From assembly GCA_018819135.1 (NCBI GenBank), contig JAHJQK010000202.1, forward strand, positions 1 through 54,622: DNA of 54,622 bases, in the 5' to 3' direction. The notes beneath the pieces were generated by a model. The model had not been told where the DNA came from. It did not search any database and was given only the letters and a program-made list of their open reading frames with translations. This DNA comes from Pseudomonadota bacterium (lineage in GTDB: Bacteria; Desulfobacterota; SM23-61). Below, piece after piece: positions 34,231-43,077 of this stretch. A program made the translations under genes and the position numbers. The stretch's first letter is position 1. Each line of letters opens with the position of its first letter.

Positions 34231-35793
34231 GTGAATGTAGGAACTCTTTTTACCAAGAGTGCGCGGACTTTTCCAGAAAGATTGGCCATCGCTTATGGCG
34301 ATTACGAATTAACTTATCAGCAAGCCAACGAGAGGATCAACCGCCTGGCCAATGGCCTCACCGGCTTAGGCGTTCGCCGGGGCGAAAATGTAGCCATCCT
34401 CCTCCATAATTGCCCGGAGTTTCTCGAAACCCTTTTCGCCTGTTTCAAGGCCGGTTTTGGCTCGGTCCCCATTAATTTCCGCCTCCACCCCAAAGAATGC
34501 AGCTTCATCATTGACAACTCAGAAGCAGTGGCCGTAGTTTTGGGAGAAGATTTTCGGGAATCCCTCTCTGCCCGCAGAAAGGAGATGCCCCGGGTCAAGC
34601 ATTACATCTGCCTCACTGACCCTTTGGAGGGAATGCTTCCATACGAGACCCTACTTAAAAACCAACCCACCAGCTTTAACGATGAAGAGGTGGAACGGGA
34701 TCACCTGGCCTGGCTCTTTTACACTTCGGGAACAACGGGAAGACCCAAAGGCGCCATGCTCACGCACCATAACTTAATGGTTATGACTATGAATTTTTTT
34801 GCCGACATCTCGCCGCTGAGGCCCGAGGATGTCGTCTTGCACGCCGCACCCTTGAGCCACGGAAGTGGTCTTTATGGGATTCCTAATGTAGCCAAAGGAG
34901 CTGCTAATGTCATCCTGATGTCAAAAACCTTTGCCCCCCAAGTGGTTTTTGAGACAATTCAAAAGAGGAAAGTGACCAATATATTCATGGCCCCGGCCAT
35001 GATCAAGCGGTTGATTACCTCCCCTGAAATTGATAAATATGACCTCAGCTCCTTAAAATGTATCAATTATGGGGGAGCCCCGATTTATGAGGAGGACCTT
35101 AAAGCGGCGGTTAGAAAACTGGGACCAGTATTTGTGCAACTTTTTGGCCAGGCCGAGGCGCCCATGACCATCTCCTATTTGCCCAAAGAGGAACACCTCC
35201 TGGAGGGGACTGCAGAGCAAATGAAGCGGTTGACATCTGCCGGAATTCCGCGGACGGATGTGGAGGTAAAAATATCTGATTTTAATGATAAAGAACTTCC
35301 TCCTGGGCAAATGGGAGAAATAGTCGTGCGCGGAGAAGTAGTGATGAAGGGATATTGGAGGAATCCGGAGGCCACAGCCGAAACCTTAAGGAAAGGTTGG
35401 CTCCATACCGGAGATCTGGGGATCATGGACGAGAAAGGTTATGTTTATATCCTCGATCGAGCCAAGGATATGATCATCAGCGGGGGAGAAAATATCTATT
35501 CCCGGGAAATCGAAGATGTCCTTCTGAAACACCCGGCGGTTTTCGAAGTGGCGGTTATCGGGGTTCCGGATGAAAAATGGGGAGAGGCGGTCAAGGGAAT
35601 TGTGGCCCTTAAGCCAGGGCAAAAGGCTACGGAAGAAGAGATTATCGATTTTTGTAAACAGCATCTGGCCAGCTATAAAAAACCAAAGTCCGTCGATTTC
35701 TTTAACGCCATCCCCAAGAACCCTTACGGGAAAGTACTGAAAATGGAATTGCGGGAAAAATACTGGACAGGGGAGTCCAGAAGGGTAAGGTGA
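34231..35793 (+). CDS. AMP-forming acyl-CoA ligase (fatty-acid type)
   Basis: GTG 34231, with AGAGGTG a few bases upstream, gives 520 residues. It is an ANL-superfamily adenylating enzyme. It has the P-loop-like YTSGTTGRPKGAM (residues near 170), the A5 segment QLFGQAEAP, HTGDLGIMDEKGYVYILDRAKDMIISGGENI, and the A10 lysine in PKNPYGKVLK. It activates a carboxylic acid to its CoA thioester through an acyl-AMP. Its location behind the thiolase/DUF35 genes suggests it feeds that pathway. The substrate cannot be told from sequence. Length is normal. Confidence 0.88.
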   Translation: MNVGTLFTKSARTFPERLAIAYGDYELTYQQANERINRLANGLTGLGVRRGENVAILLHNCPEFLETLFACFKAGFGSVPINFRLHPKECSFIIDNSEAVAVVLGEDFRESLSARRKEMPRVKHYICLTDPLEGMLPYETLLKNQPTSFNDEEVERDHLAWLFYTSGTTGRPKGAMLTHHNLMVMTMNFFADISPLRPEDVVLHAAPLSHGSGLYGIPNVAKGAANVILMSKTFAPQVVFETIQKRKVTNIFMAPAMIKRLITSPEIDKYDLSSLKCINYGGAPIYEEDLKAAVRKLGPVFVQLFGQAEAPMTISYLPKEEHLLEGTAEQMKRLTSAGIPRTDVEVKISDFNDKELPPGQMGEIVVRGEVVMKGYWRNPEATAETLRKGWLHTGDLGIMDEKGYVYILDRAKDMIISGGENIYSREIEDVLLKHPAVFEVAVIGVPDEKWGEAVKGIVALKPGQKATEEEIIDFCKQHLASYKKPKSVDFFNAIPKNPYGKVLKMELREKYWTGESRRVR

Positions 35794-35814
35794 GGGAACG
35801 GAAAAATTCAAAGT

Positions 35815-36316
35815 AATGTCGATTTCTTCCTTGGGGAGAGGAATGATGAAAACGGGTTTATGAATGCGATGCAGGACCCTTTCGGAGACGCTTCCTAAGA
35901 AGGCGTGGCTTATAAAGCCTTTCCGGTGGGTGCCCATAATGATCACCTCGCAATTCAGCTCATCGGCTTTCTGGAGGATCTCGGCGGCCGGATCTCAAAA
36001 AACGACCTGAATCGAGGCCACTCTCTTCAAGGTCTCGGGATCATCTTGAAGCTCCCTTTTGGCGAATTCATCCAGCCTATTCCGGATCTTTTGGATACTC
36101 GTCCCTCTCCTTTCTTCCTGTAAATTTTTGAGCTGATCTTCAGCCAGACAAGAAAGCAGCAGACCCTCAGTGGCCGGTGAAAATGGTTTCTATGATGTGG
36201 AGGATGTGGATCTTGGCTTCATGTTTCTGGGCTGAGTTTACCGCATAGCGAAAAGCATAGGCTGAGTTTTTACTTAAATCGGTGGCATAAAGAATATTCC
36301 TTATACGAGGGATCAT
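35815..36316 (-). pseudogene. Universal stress protein (UspA family), broken
   Basis: ATG 36316 with AAAGGAGGA upstream starts a normal UspA N-terminus (NILYATDLSKNSAYAFRYAVNSAQKH). The frame stops at TGA (36167-36169). Similarity resumes one frame over (EGLLLSCLAEDQLKNLQEE) and is interrupted again by TGA (35995-35997) before DPAAEILQKADELNCEVIIMGTHRKGF and the nucleotide-binding GSVSERVLHR. So there are one frameshift and one nonsense change. The end is not marked by a stop and is placed where similarity fades. An intact ribosome binding site suggests recent loss. Confidence 0.8.
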
Positions 36317-36388
36317 AAACTCCTCCTTTAGTTTTCTAACTTGATTTCCCGCTTTCCCTTAAGGTTTTCAAGGAGCAAACGCCAGCCG

Positions 36389-37441
36389 TCAACCTATTAG
36401 GCTGGGAAGGTAAAGAACCCAATTGGGAAACAGGATGCAAAGGAATAAGCCGATAAGCATAAGAACGATAAAAGGAAAAATTCCTTTATAAACGTCTTCC
36501 GTGGTCACCCCTGGAGGAGCAACGCCTTTGAGATAAAATAGGGCGTAGCCAAAAGGAGGGGTGAGAAAGGAATTCTGTAGATTTACGGAAACACAGATAA
36601 CAAACCAGAGTTGGTCAAAACCAAGCTTTTCCACGATGGGCAGAAAAATGGGGAAGGTAATATAGATAATGCCGATCCAGTCGATCAAGGCCCCCAGGAT
36701 GAAGATGATAAACATCATAATAAAAAAGATGAGCCACTTATTCCCCATCCCCAGGGTCATGATAAGATCCGTCAGAACTTGCCCTCCCCCAATTCCCAGA
36801 AATACCCCGGTAAAGCAAGACGCCCCCACGAGAACGAGCATTACCATGGAAACGGTCTTGCCGGTAGAGAGAACCACTTCCTTAAACATTTTCCAGTTAA
36901 AGCGGCGGTAGGCAATGGTCATCAATAAGGCCAGAAAGGCCCCCACTCCGGAAGCTTCGGTTGGAGTGGCGATACCGGAAAAGATTGCGCCCAATACTCC
37001 CACAATCAAAAGAGTGGGCGGCACGAGGTTTATGGCGGCCATGGAAATTCTTTTCTTGACCGGGACGGCCATCCTTTCCTCGAGAGATAAGGGGGGCCCC
37101 AACTCCGGGCGCCTGCCGCATATAATCGCGATATAAGTTATGTATAAAATCGAAAGGATCACTCCAGGGAAAAGGCCTCCTAAGAACAGCTTTCCCACCG
37201 ACAGACCAGTCTGGTCCCCCATCAAAACCAGCATGATACTGGGAGGAATAAGGATCCCGAGAGTTCCACCGGCACAAATCGTTCCCGCAGTTAAACTCTT
37301 ATCGTAGCCATACTTAAGCATCATTGGCATAGCCAATAAGGCCATCGTAACCACGGAGGCCCCAATGACACCGGTGCAGGCGGCAAAGACCGTGCAAACG
37401 ACTACTACGGCCATGGCTACCCCACCCCGAACCGGACCCAA
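36389..37441 (-). pseudogene. dctM: TRAP transporter large permease (DctM) missing its N-terminus
   Basis: The frame encodes about 350 residues of a DctM-type permease: GPVRGGVAMAVVVVCTVFAACTGVIGAS, ICAGGTLGILIPPSIMLV, GIATPTEASGVGAF and a C-terminal NLQNSFLTPPFGYALFY. It has around ten hydrophobic segments. Family members are about 430 residues. Here the first 80 or so (two to three membrane helices) are missing. Homology actually begins upstream of the TTG at about 37480 (VADNLFLSLRYLL), with no start codon there. A foreign gene start lies just beyond, so a deletion fused two genes. No DctP or DctQ partner is present. Confidence 0.78.
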
Positions 37442-37467
37442 AAGATAGCGCAGAGAAAGAAAAAGAT

Positions 37468-37509
37468 TATCGGCGACAAAGGATAAAGACTGAATACTTC
37501 AGTTTCATG
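37468..37509 (-). pseudogene. Orphan gene start fused to the dctM remnant
   Basis: AAGGAGGGC precedes an ATG at 37507-37509 that opens MKLKYSVFILCRR and then stops at TAA. This looks like the first codons of an upstream gene (perhaps another TRAP component or a secreted protein) joined by deletion to the interior of dctM in a different frame. The fusion point is near 37465-37480. Confidence 0.5.
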
Positions 37510-37652
37510 GCATTGCCCTCCTTTTAGTGTAGAATTTGAGATTTGGTAAAAAAAATCCCCCCAGTGGATCGTTTTGCCAATACGAATATTTCCGGAATGA
37601 ATTTCTCACCTCCTTTCCTTCTTTCCTTAAAAAATCAGGCCAGGAAAGAAAG

Positions 37653-38057
37653 TTAATAGGTTTTCACCATCCCTCCGTCAAAAAGAAGGTCCCCCCCGAT
37701 CAGATATTTGCCCAGCCGGGAAAAGCCGATGATGAACAGATTACCCACTTCTATAGGGGTCATCATTGCCTTGACCTGGGACCTTCCCATCATCACATTT
37801 TTCACCACCTCTTCGGGAGAAATTCCCCGTTGCTTGGCTTGGTCCGGGATCTGGTTTAAGGCTAGGGGCGTTCTCACAAAACCCGTGCTCACGGTGAAAG
37901 AGCGAATCTTTCCCTCCCCTTCGGCCGCGATGGATTGGGTTAAGCCTCGAAGACCAAACTTGCTGATGTTATAAACAGGCTTGTTTTTCGTTACCATGTG
38001 GCCATGGACAGAAGACATGTTTCCAATAGCCCCCGAACCGTCTTTACTGGCTTTCAT
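37653..38057 (-). pseudogene. Short-chain dehydrogenase (3-hydroxybutyrate dehydrogenase-like), C-terminal half
   Basis: The 134-residue frame covers the second half of an SDR: catalytic Ser in GNMSSVHG, YNISK (YxxxK), STGFVRTPLA, and C-terminal GGDLLFDGGMVKTY. The N-terminal Rossmann half with the cofactor GxxxGxG motif is missing. Similarity extends a little upstream to about 38078 (QKEVPYMKAS), where an in-frame TAA marks the break. The 266 bp up to 38343 hold no recognisable gene. The C-terminal style resembles D-beta-hydroxybutyrate dehydrogenases. It is not functional as it stands. Confidence 0.75.
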
Positions 38058-38343
38058 GTAAGGTACTTCTTTTTGACAGCCAGTTTATTGTCCTTCCTGC
38101 TGTTCACCGAGAAAAACGTATAGTCGAAGGTCTATTGCACCAGAAAAATAATCTAAAAGCATCTCCTTGGGGAGGAGAAAATTTAGACAGGCTCGATGGT
38201 ACCAATGGAAGATAAAAGCCCATAACCTTTTGGGTAGGTGAAAATTTTAAAAAGACTATATCTCTAAAGAAAGGAAAAAACAAGTAAAAACTAAGTCCAG
38301 GCTTAAGGCCGAAGAGGGAAAGGTGGCCAATCTTCTTTACCGG

Positions 38344-39987
38344 TCATTTTGAAAAAACTCTCTTTTTCTCCATATCCATTTTTCTCAGCTCGCGGCGCAT
38401 GATTTTTCCCGTAGTGGTCATGGGCAGCTCTTGTACAAATTCGATTTCCCTCGGGTACTCATGGGCAGCCAGCCTGGTTTTAACAAAGTTTTGGATTTCT
38501 TCCTGGAGGGCTGGGCTCGGGGTAATCTCAGGCTTTAAAACGATGAAGGCCTTAACGATCTCTCCCCGGACTTTATCCGGGCTGCCGATGACCGCAGCCA
38601 TGGTGACCGCGCGATGTTTAAGCAGGCAGTCTTCGATCTCTGCCGGCCCAATCCGGTAACCTGAACTGGTGATCAGGTCGTCTTTGCGGCCCACGAACCA
38701 GAAATACCCGTCCTCATCCTTTTTGGCCAGGTCTCCGGTTAAAGACCAATCTCCGATAAACTTATCTTTGGTGGCTTCCAGATTCCGCCAGTACTCCAAA
38801 AACATTACGGGGTCAGGCCGCTGAATGGCCACTTCGCCAACGGTTCCCGGAGGAACCGCGTTCCCCTCTTCATCCACAACCTCAACCCGGTGGCCAGGAA
38901 TGGGTTTTCCCATGGAGCCACGCCTGATCTCCATGATCTCGCCGCAATTTCCTACCACCAAATTTACTTCCGTCTGGCCGTAGAATTCGTTGATGGTCAA
39001 TTCCATGACGTCTTTTCCCCAGTCGAGGAGTTCTTCGCCCAAAGTCTCTCCGCCGCAGGCGATCGTGCGCATATTATAATCATAGCGTTTCCTCGGTTCT
39101 TTGACCTGCCGCATCATCTTCAGGGCGGTGGGGGGCATGAAGGCATTGCGGATGCCATACTTGGCGATAAAATGGAAGGCTTGCTCGGGGTCGAATTTCT
39201 TGGCGCGGTAAGCGACCACAGGAATCCCGTGATGCCAGCTCGGAAAGAGGACATCGATCAACCCGCCGATCCAGGCCCAATCCGCGGGCGTCCAGTAGAG
39301 ATCATCTTTTGGGGGGAAGAAGTTGTGGAAAAACTCCACTCCGGGCACGTGCCCCAGAACCACCCGATGGGCATGGAGCGCGCCTTTCGGAGGGCCCGTG
39401 GTCCCGGAGGTATAGATGATCAGGGCCGGATCGCCGGCGGTAGTGTTGACCGGGTCAAAGTTAGAAGATCCCTTTTCGACGGATTTCCAAAAGTCATGGA
39501 CTCCTTCCATGGGTTTTGCCTTGGTGGCGATGATGATCTTCAAGTGGGGGAGCTTGCTCCTGATCTGCTCGATCTTCTCGATGTTGGCCGCGTCGGTGAT
39601 CACGGCCTTGGCTTCGCTGTTGCCAAGGCGGTATTCTAAAGCATCGGGGCCGAATAGGGTGAAGAGGGGGATGGCGATCGCTCCCAGCTTGTAAATGGCG
39701 ATGTGGGCAAGAGCGGTTTCCGGGCACTGGGGGAGAAGAATGCCAACGCGATCCCCTCGTTCAATCCCGTAGGCCCGGAGGGCGTTGGCCAGGCGGTTGG
39801 AAAGCCCCTTCAGATCCCAAAAGGTAAATTTCTCTACCCTCCCCTCCTCACCTTCGTAGATAAGAGCCAACCGGTATCTCTCCTCGGCCCATTTATCGCA
39901 GATGTCGACCCCGATGTTATAATATTCGGGGATAGGCCAGCGGAAGCTTTTATAAACCTCCTGATAGGTGTTTCTCTTTTCCAGCAT
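38344..39987 (-). CDS. AMP-forming acyl-CoA ligase (benzoate/medium-chain type)
   Basis: A 547-residue adenylating enzyme from ATG 39987 with AGGAGGG upstream. Key segments are IIYTSGTTGPPKGALHAH (P-loop), PADWAWIGGLIDVLFPSW, NEFYGQTEVNLVVGNC, LTGDLAKKDEDGYFWFVGRKDDLITSSGYRIGP, and the A10 lysine in PMTTTGKIMRREL. The WTPADWAWIGG segment and overall layout resemble medium-chain/aromatic acyl-CoA synthetases of the ACSM and benzoate-CoA ligase group. It activates carboxylic acids for beta-oxidation-type pathways. It lies only 9 bp from the DUF72 gene upstream, so both may be co-transcribed. Confidence 0.88.
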   Translation of the reverse strand: MLEKRNTYQEVYKSFRWPIPEYYNIGVDICDKWAEERYRLALIYEGEEGRVEKFTFWDLKGLSNRLANALRAYGIERGDRVGILLPQCPETALAHIAIYKLGAIAIPLFTLFGPDALEYRLGNSEAKAVITDAANIEKIEQIRSKLPHLKIIIATKAKPMEGVHDFWKSVEKGSSNFDPVNTTAGDPALIIYTSGTTGPPKGALHAHRVVLGHVPGVEFFHNFFPPKDDLYWTPADWAWIGGLIDVLFPSWHHGIPVVAYRAKKFDPEQAFHFIAKYGIRNAFMPPTALKMMRQVKEPRKRYDYNMRTIACGGETLGEELLDWGKDVMELTINEFYGQTEVNLVVGNCGEIMEIRRGSMGKPIPGHRVEVVDEEGNAVPPGTVGEVAIQRPDPVMFLEYWRNLEATKDKFIGDWSLTGDLAKKDEDGYFWFVGRKDDLITSSGYRIGPAEIEDCLLKHRAVTMAAVIGSPDKVRGEIVKAFIVLKPEITPSPALQEEIQNFVKTRLAAHEYPREIEFVQELPMTTTGKIMRRELRKMDMEKKRVFSK

Positions 39988-39996
39988 AAGACCCTC

Positions 39997-40848
39997 CTAT
40001 TCATCTTGAATTTCTTTGAGCTGGGAATAATGCTGCAGTAGACCTTCAGGGATCTTCAGATTTTTTCCCCCAAGCTTGGCCTTGAGCTCCAGGGCGTTGC
40101 AGACGGCTTTGCCGCGAGAGTGGTTATTGGTGATGACATACACCTCTTCCGCTTCTTGGGCGAGTTGGCGGATCCTTTCGGTTAGTTCGAAGATTTCAAA
40201 TTCGTTGTATAGATAATCGTAGCGGGCATCCCGCCCGGCTCCTTCGCGAAACCACTCTTTTACATTCCTTCCGTGCAGACGTAAATACCCCACTTTGCCG
40301 GTTACTTTTTTGGTTACGCCGATGGAATAGGAGACCTGGGGCTGGTCGATGTTGCAAAAACCGATGCCGGTTTCCCGCAGGAATTGGTAAGTTGAACTTC
40401 GGTCCCAGGAGGCGTGGCGCACTTCCAGGACGAGAGGGTATTCCCTGAATTTCTCAGCCAAGGCTTTCAGGTACCCCAGGTTTTCTTCTTTGTGGTGGAA
40501 AGAGTAAGGGAACTGGAGAAGCAAGGCGCCCAGGCGCTGATTTTCCACCAGAGGCGCCAGTCCGCTTTTGAAAAGCGCCACATCTCCCTCGGTCAGGGCT
40601 TGACGTTCATGAGTAAAATTGCGGTAGAGCTTGGCGGTGAATCGGAAGTTAGGGGTGGATTGGACGCGCTTCGCCCAGCTTCGGCCCATCTGGGCGGTGG
40701 GCGGGCGATAAAAGGTGTTGTTCAGCTCGATGACGTCGAAGAATTCAGCCAAATAAGCGAGGGGATCAAATTTAGATTCCTTTTTGGGGGGATAAACGAT
40801 CCCTTCCCAATCTTCGTAAGACCATCCCGCCGGTCCAACACGAATCAT
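39997..40848 (-). CDS. DUF72 family protein
   Basis: A 283-residue TIM-barrel-like protein of the DUF72 family. It starts with IRVGPAGWSYEDWEGIVYPP, then ELNNTFYRPP, FRFTAKLYRNFTH, LLQFPYSFHH, LEVRHASW and YVITNNHSRGKAVCNALEL. The function of DUF72 is not established. A metal-dependent hydrolase- or isomerase-like activity has been suggested from the fold. Its ribosome binding site (AGGA) abuts one arm of the CACAGAG palindrome. Confidence 0.88.
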   Translation of the reverse strand: MIRVGPAGWSYEDWEGIVYPPKKESKFDPLAYLAEFFDVIELNNTFYRPPTAQMGRSWAKRVQSTPNFRFTAKLYRNFTHERQALTEGDVALFKSGLAPLVENQRLGALLLQFPYSFHHKEENLGYLKALAEKFREYPLVLEVRHASWDRSSTYQFLRETGIGFCNIDQPQVSYSIGVTKKVTGKVGYLRLHGRNVKEWFREGAGRDARYDYLYNEFEIFELTERIRQLAQEAEEVYVITNNHSRGKAVCNALELKAKLGGKNLKIPEGLLQHYSQLKEIQDE

Positions 40849-40855
40849 ATTATCC

Positions 40856-41005
40856 TGCCACAGAGGTCACAGAGCACACAGAGATAGACTTCTTAGGATA
40901 AATACGAAAAGTAAAGACTTAATATACTTCAAAACCGGTCCTCTTGTTATGATAATAAAATATTTTTATATGTTCTTCTCTGGGACCTCTGTGTGCTCTG
41001 TGGCA
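40856..41005. repeat. Intergenic palindrome with CACAGAG heptamers
   Basis: Left arm 40856-40884 reads the heptamer CACAGAG three times with 2-base linkers GT and CA. Right arm 40977-41005 is the inverted counterpart, with linkers swapped and one unit changed to CCCAGAG. About 90 bp of AT-rich sequence separate the arms. Both outer ends are TGCCACAGAG. It sits between two co-oriented genes and could form a long cruciform or RNA stem. Confidence 0.8.
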
Positions 41006-41013
41006 AAAAGTCT

Positions 41014-41940
41014 TTACTCTAGGACGGTGAACGATTCACCATGCCTAAGAATGATCACCCGGTCCTCTATCCGCAAGCGCTTGGCTTCTATCTTTAGCCT
41101 TTCCGGCGGTTCGGTGAGTGGTTCGTGGGAAAGAATGAAAGTTCCCCAATGGATAGGAACCATGAATTTAGCGCCGCTCTCTACGAACATCTTCAGGGCT
41201 TCTTCGGGAGAGGCATGATTTCTGCGGAACCAGTCTGGCTTATAGGCCGAAATCGGCAAGAAAGCCAAATCGATAGTTCCTTCTTTCCCCTTTACTTCAA
41301 AGATTCTTGAATAGCCTGTATCTCCAGCGAAGAGTATCCGGTTGCCGTTCTGGGAAAGGAGGTAGCTATTATATCCTCGATGGTCATTATCGAAAGGGCT
41401 CCGCTTGCCCCAATGAGCCGGCTGGGTCGCTTCAATCGTCAATCCCTGAAACTGGAAAATGTCATTCCATTTCATCTCGATCACCTTAGAAAATCCCAAA
41501 CCGGCAACCAGTTCCTGGCACCCCTGGGGGACGACCAATAAAGCATTTTTAGGTAGTCGCTTCAGGCTGGACAGGTCCAGATGGTCATAATGGGCGTGAG
41601 AGATGAGGATGAGGTCCAGCTCCTTAATTTCTTCCGGCTCGATGGGTAGGCCCACAGCGCGGCGGGAGATCACCACCCGCTTGGCAAAATTGGGGTCGGT
41701 AAGGATGAAGAAACCTGCAAAAGACATCAGTATCGTGGAATGTCCGATCCAGCCTACGTGGGTGCCAGGATTTCCTTTGGGGAATAGATTCAGCTTGGCA
41801 GGCGGCGGCTTTATGGGATGGCTGATTTCGTAAGCGAAATTCTTCCCCGCGATTTTAAGCAGATCCAGTTGCTGGCTGCAGCCAGGGAGCAGGACACCCA
41901 ACAAAGTCAAAACCAAAACCCCTTTGCGGAGAAAAATCAT
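41014..41940 (-). CDS. MBL-fold metallohydrolase, exported lipoprotein
   Basis: A 308-residue protein with a lipoprotein signal (VLVLTLLGVLLPGC). It has a metallo-beta-lactamase fold: WIGHSTILMS, the metal motif SHAHYDHLD near residue 115, FAGDTGYS and a C-terminal VPIHWGTF. This matches the NAPE-PLD/UlaG-like branch of MBL hydrolases. A lipid or phosphodiester substrate is possible but not provable. The start lies at ATG 41940 with a poor ribosome binding site. It has no obvious operon partner. Confidence 0.82.
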   Translation of the reverse strand: MIFLRKGVLVLTLLGVLLPGCSQQLDLLKIAGKNFAYEISHPIKPPPAKLNLFPKGNPGTHVGWIGHSTILMSFAGFFILTDPNFAKRVVISRRAVGLPIEPEEIKELDLILISHAHYDHLDLSSLKRLPKNALLVVPQGCQELVAGLGFSKVIEMKWNDIFQFQGLTIEATQPAHWGKRSPFDNDHRGYNSYLLSQNGNRILFAGDTGYSRIFEVKGKEGTIDLAFLPISAYKPDWFRRNHASPEEALKMFVESGAKFMVPIHWGTFILSHEPLTEPPERLKIEAKRLRIEDRVIILRHGESFTVLE

Positions 41941-42031
41941 AGGCCCGTTAGAGTATTCAGATGAGAAATACAGGGGTAGAGCAAACTAACTTAACAATAT
42001 TTTAGCATGTTAAATCACTTTAGGGTTTATT

Positions 42032-42051
42032 CCCCGCCGCTTGCGGCGGGG
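42032..42051. terminator. Perfect GC hairpin between MBL and vapC genes
   Basis: CCCCGCCGC (42032-42040) and GCGGCGGGG (42043-42051) form a 9-bp stem with a TT loop, flanked by AT-rich DNA (TTTATT on both sides). It lies in the 274-bp gene-free stretch 41941-42214. It could terminate the vapBC transcript or be a dispersed palindrome. The U-run is weak. Confidence 0.45.
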
Positions 42052-42214
42052 TAGTTTATTTTGCATCCCCATCCACATAAAAGGCAGTCACCAGAAAAGC
42101 TATCTCTCCTTTTTTCTGTCCCCTTTTCACTCATGCTGCGAATTGAAATAATTGCTCACTCAGCACTAAGTCCTGAGTAAATAAATACGGTACCGAATTT
42201 ATGAATCGATGGAC

Positions 42215-42676
42215 TTAGTCGGCGCTGCGAGATGATGGCGACAGTGGGTAATGGCCAATCCAATTTACTTGGGGATAAATTTTGTTAACAGAATTATAAA
42301 ATCTCTCGTCACCCGTCCATAAGGCACAATGATAAATTTCTGCCAGGGCAAGATAATGGCAATCATAAGTGGTAGGTCTTTTAAGTTGATGGGCCAGTTT
42401 GATAGATCGTGAATGAAGTCCGGGTTCTTCACGAATTTCGATACCAAACTCCATAACAATATGCAAGGCCGCTATAGCAGTGGCCACGTCTATCTCTCCC
42501 CGGACGACTCTCTTATAAAAGGCATTGGTGACTTCAGTAAGTATTAGACAGGGTGCGATGAGGCGCGTGTCTCCTCGAGCCCATTGGTTGACAAGGGTGA
42601 GGGCCTTATCGGTATAGGATTCCGGTATTACCCACATTGCCACAAGGCTGGCATCAACCACGACGGCGTTTTTCAA
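42215..42676 (-). CDS. vapC: PIN-domain toxin (VapC type)
   Basis: A 153-residue PIN-domain ribonuclease. The four acidic positions are visible: Asp8 in VVVDASLVAMW, Glu in LTEVTNAFYKR, Asp in TTYDCHYLALAE, and Asp in LWTGDERFYNS. Its ATG overlaps the antitoxin stop (ATGA, 42673-42676), the standard coupled arrangement. VapC toxins cleave specific RNAs when their antitoxin is lost. All catalytic residues are present, so the locus looks functional. Confidence 0.85.
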   Translation of the reverse strand: MKNAVVVDASLVAMWVIPESYTDKALTLVNQWARGDTRLIAPCLILTEVTNAFYKRVVRGEIDVATAIAALHIVMEFGIEIREEPGLHSRSIKLAHQLKRPTTYDCHYLALAEIYHCALWTGDERFYNSVNKIYPQVNWIGHYPLSPSSRSAD

Positions 42677-42975
42677 AAGGTATTCCTGTCTTCCCTGGCT
42701 TCTCTGATAAGATCCGTGGAGCTGACAGCGAAGCTCCTTCCCCTGAATGTCTCGGTTTGAAATCTACAGGCCTTTTCTGCAGCGGTTTTCAAGCGACTTC
42801 CTCCTTCTTCGCGAGTCATCACCTGTTCTTTGATCAGGTGTTCGGTGATGGCCCGAAGGCAGTACTCGGAAACCGAAAGGTCCTTTTGGGCGGCCATTGC
42901 TTTTATCTGGCGGCGTATACCAGGGTCATGGACATAGATGTTCAGGCGAACAGGACTAGTTTTCTTCTTTGGCAT
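42673..42975 (-). CDS. Antitoxin-like ribbon-helix-helix protein
   Basis: ATG 42975, with GAGGTAAG upstream, gives a 100-residue protein. After a Lys-rich start, PVRLNIYVHDPGIRRQIKAMAAQKDLSVSEYCLRAITEHLI forms a ribbon-helix-helix DNA-binding domain. The C-terminal tail (TETFRGRSFAVSSTDLIREAREDR) should wrap the toxin's active site. It is coupled to the PIN toxin. A short AT-rich stretch upstream probably holds the autoregulated promoter. Confidence 0.8.
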   Translation of the reverse strand: MPKKKTSPVRLNIYVHDPGIRRQIKAMAAQKDLSVSEYCLRAITEHLIKEQVMTREEGGSRLKTAAEKACRFQTETFRGRSFAVSSTDLIREAREDRNTF

Positions 42976-43077
42976 ATAGTAACTTACCTCCCGACAAATA
43001 AGTAACACTAAAGCACTATAGTGTCAAGTAAAAAAATAATTATGCGGTCTGGTTCTAAGATTGTTTTGGCAGGCCCC

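Noticed and set aside
35386..35814. Minus-strand continuation of the uspA C-terminal frame through the CoA ligase gene
   Set aside because: UspA similarity ends near 35815; the rest is a shadow of the well-supported CoA ligase on the + strand.
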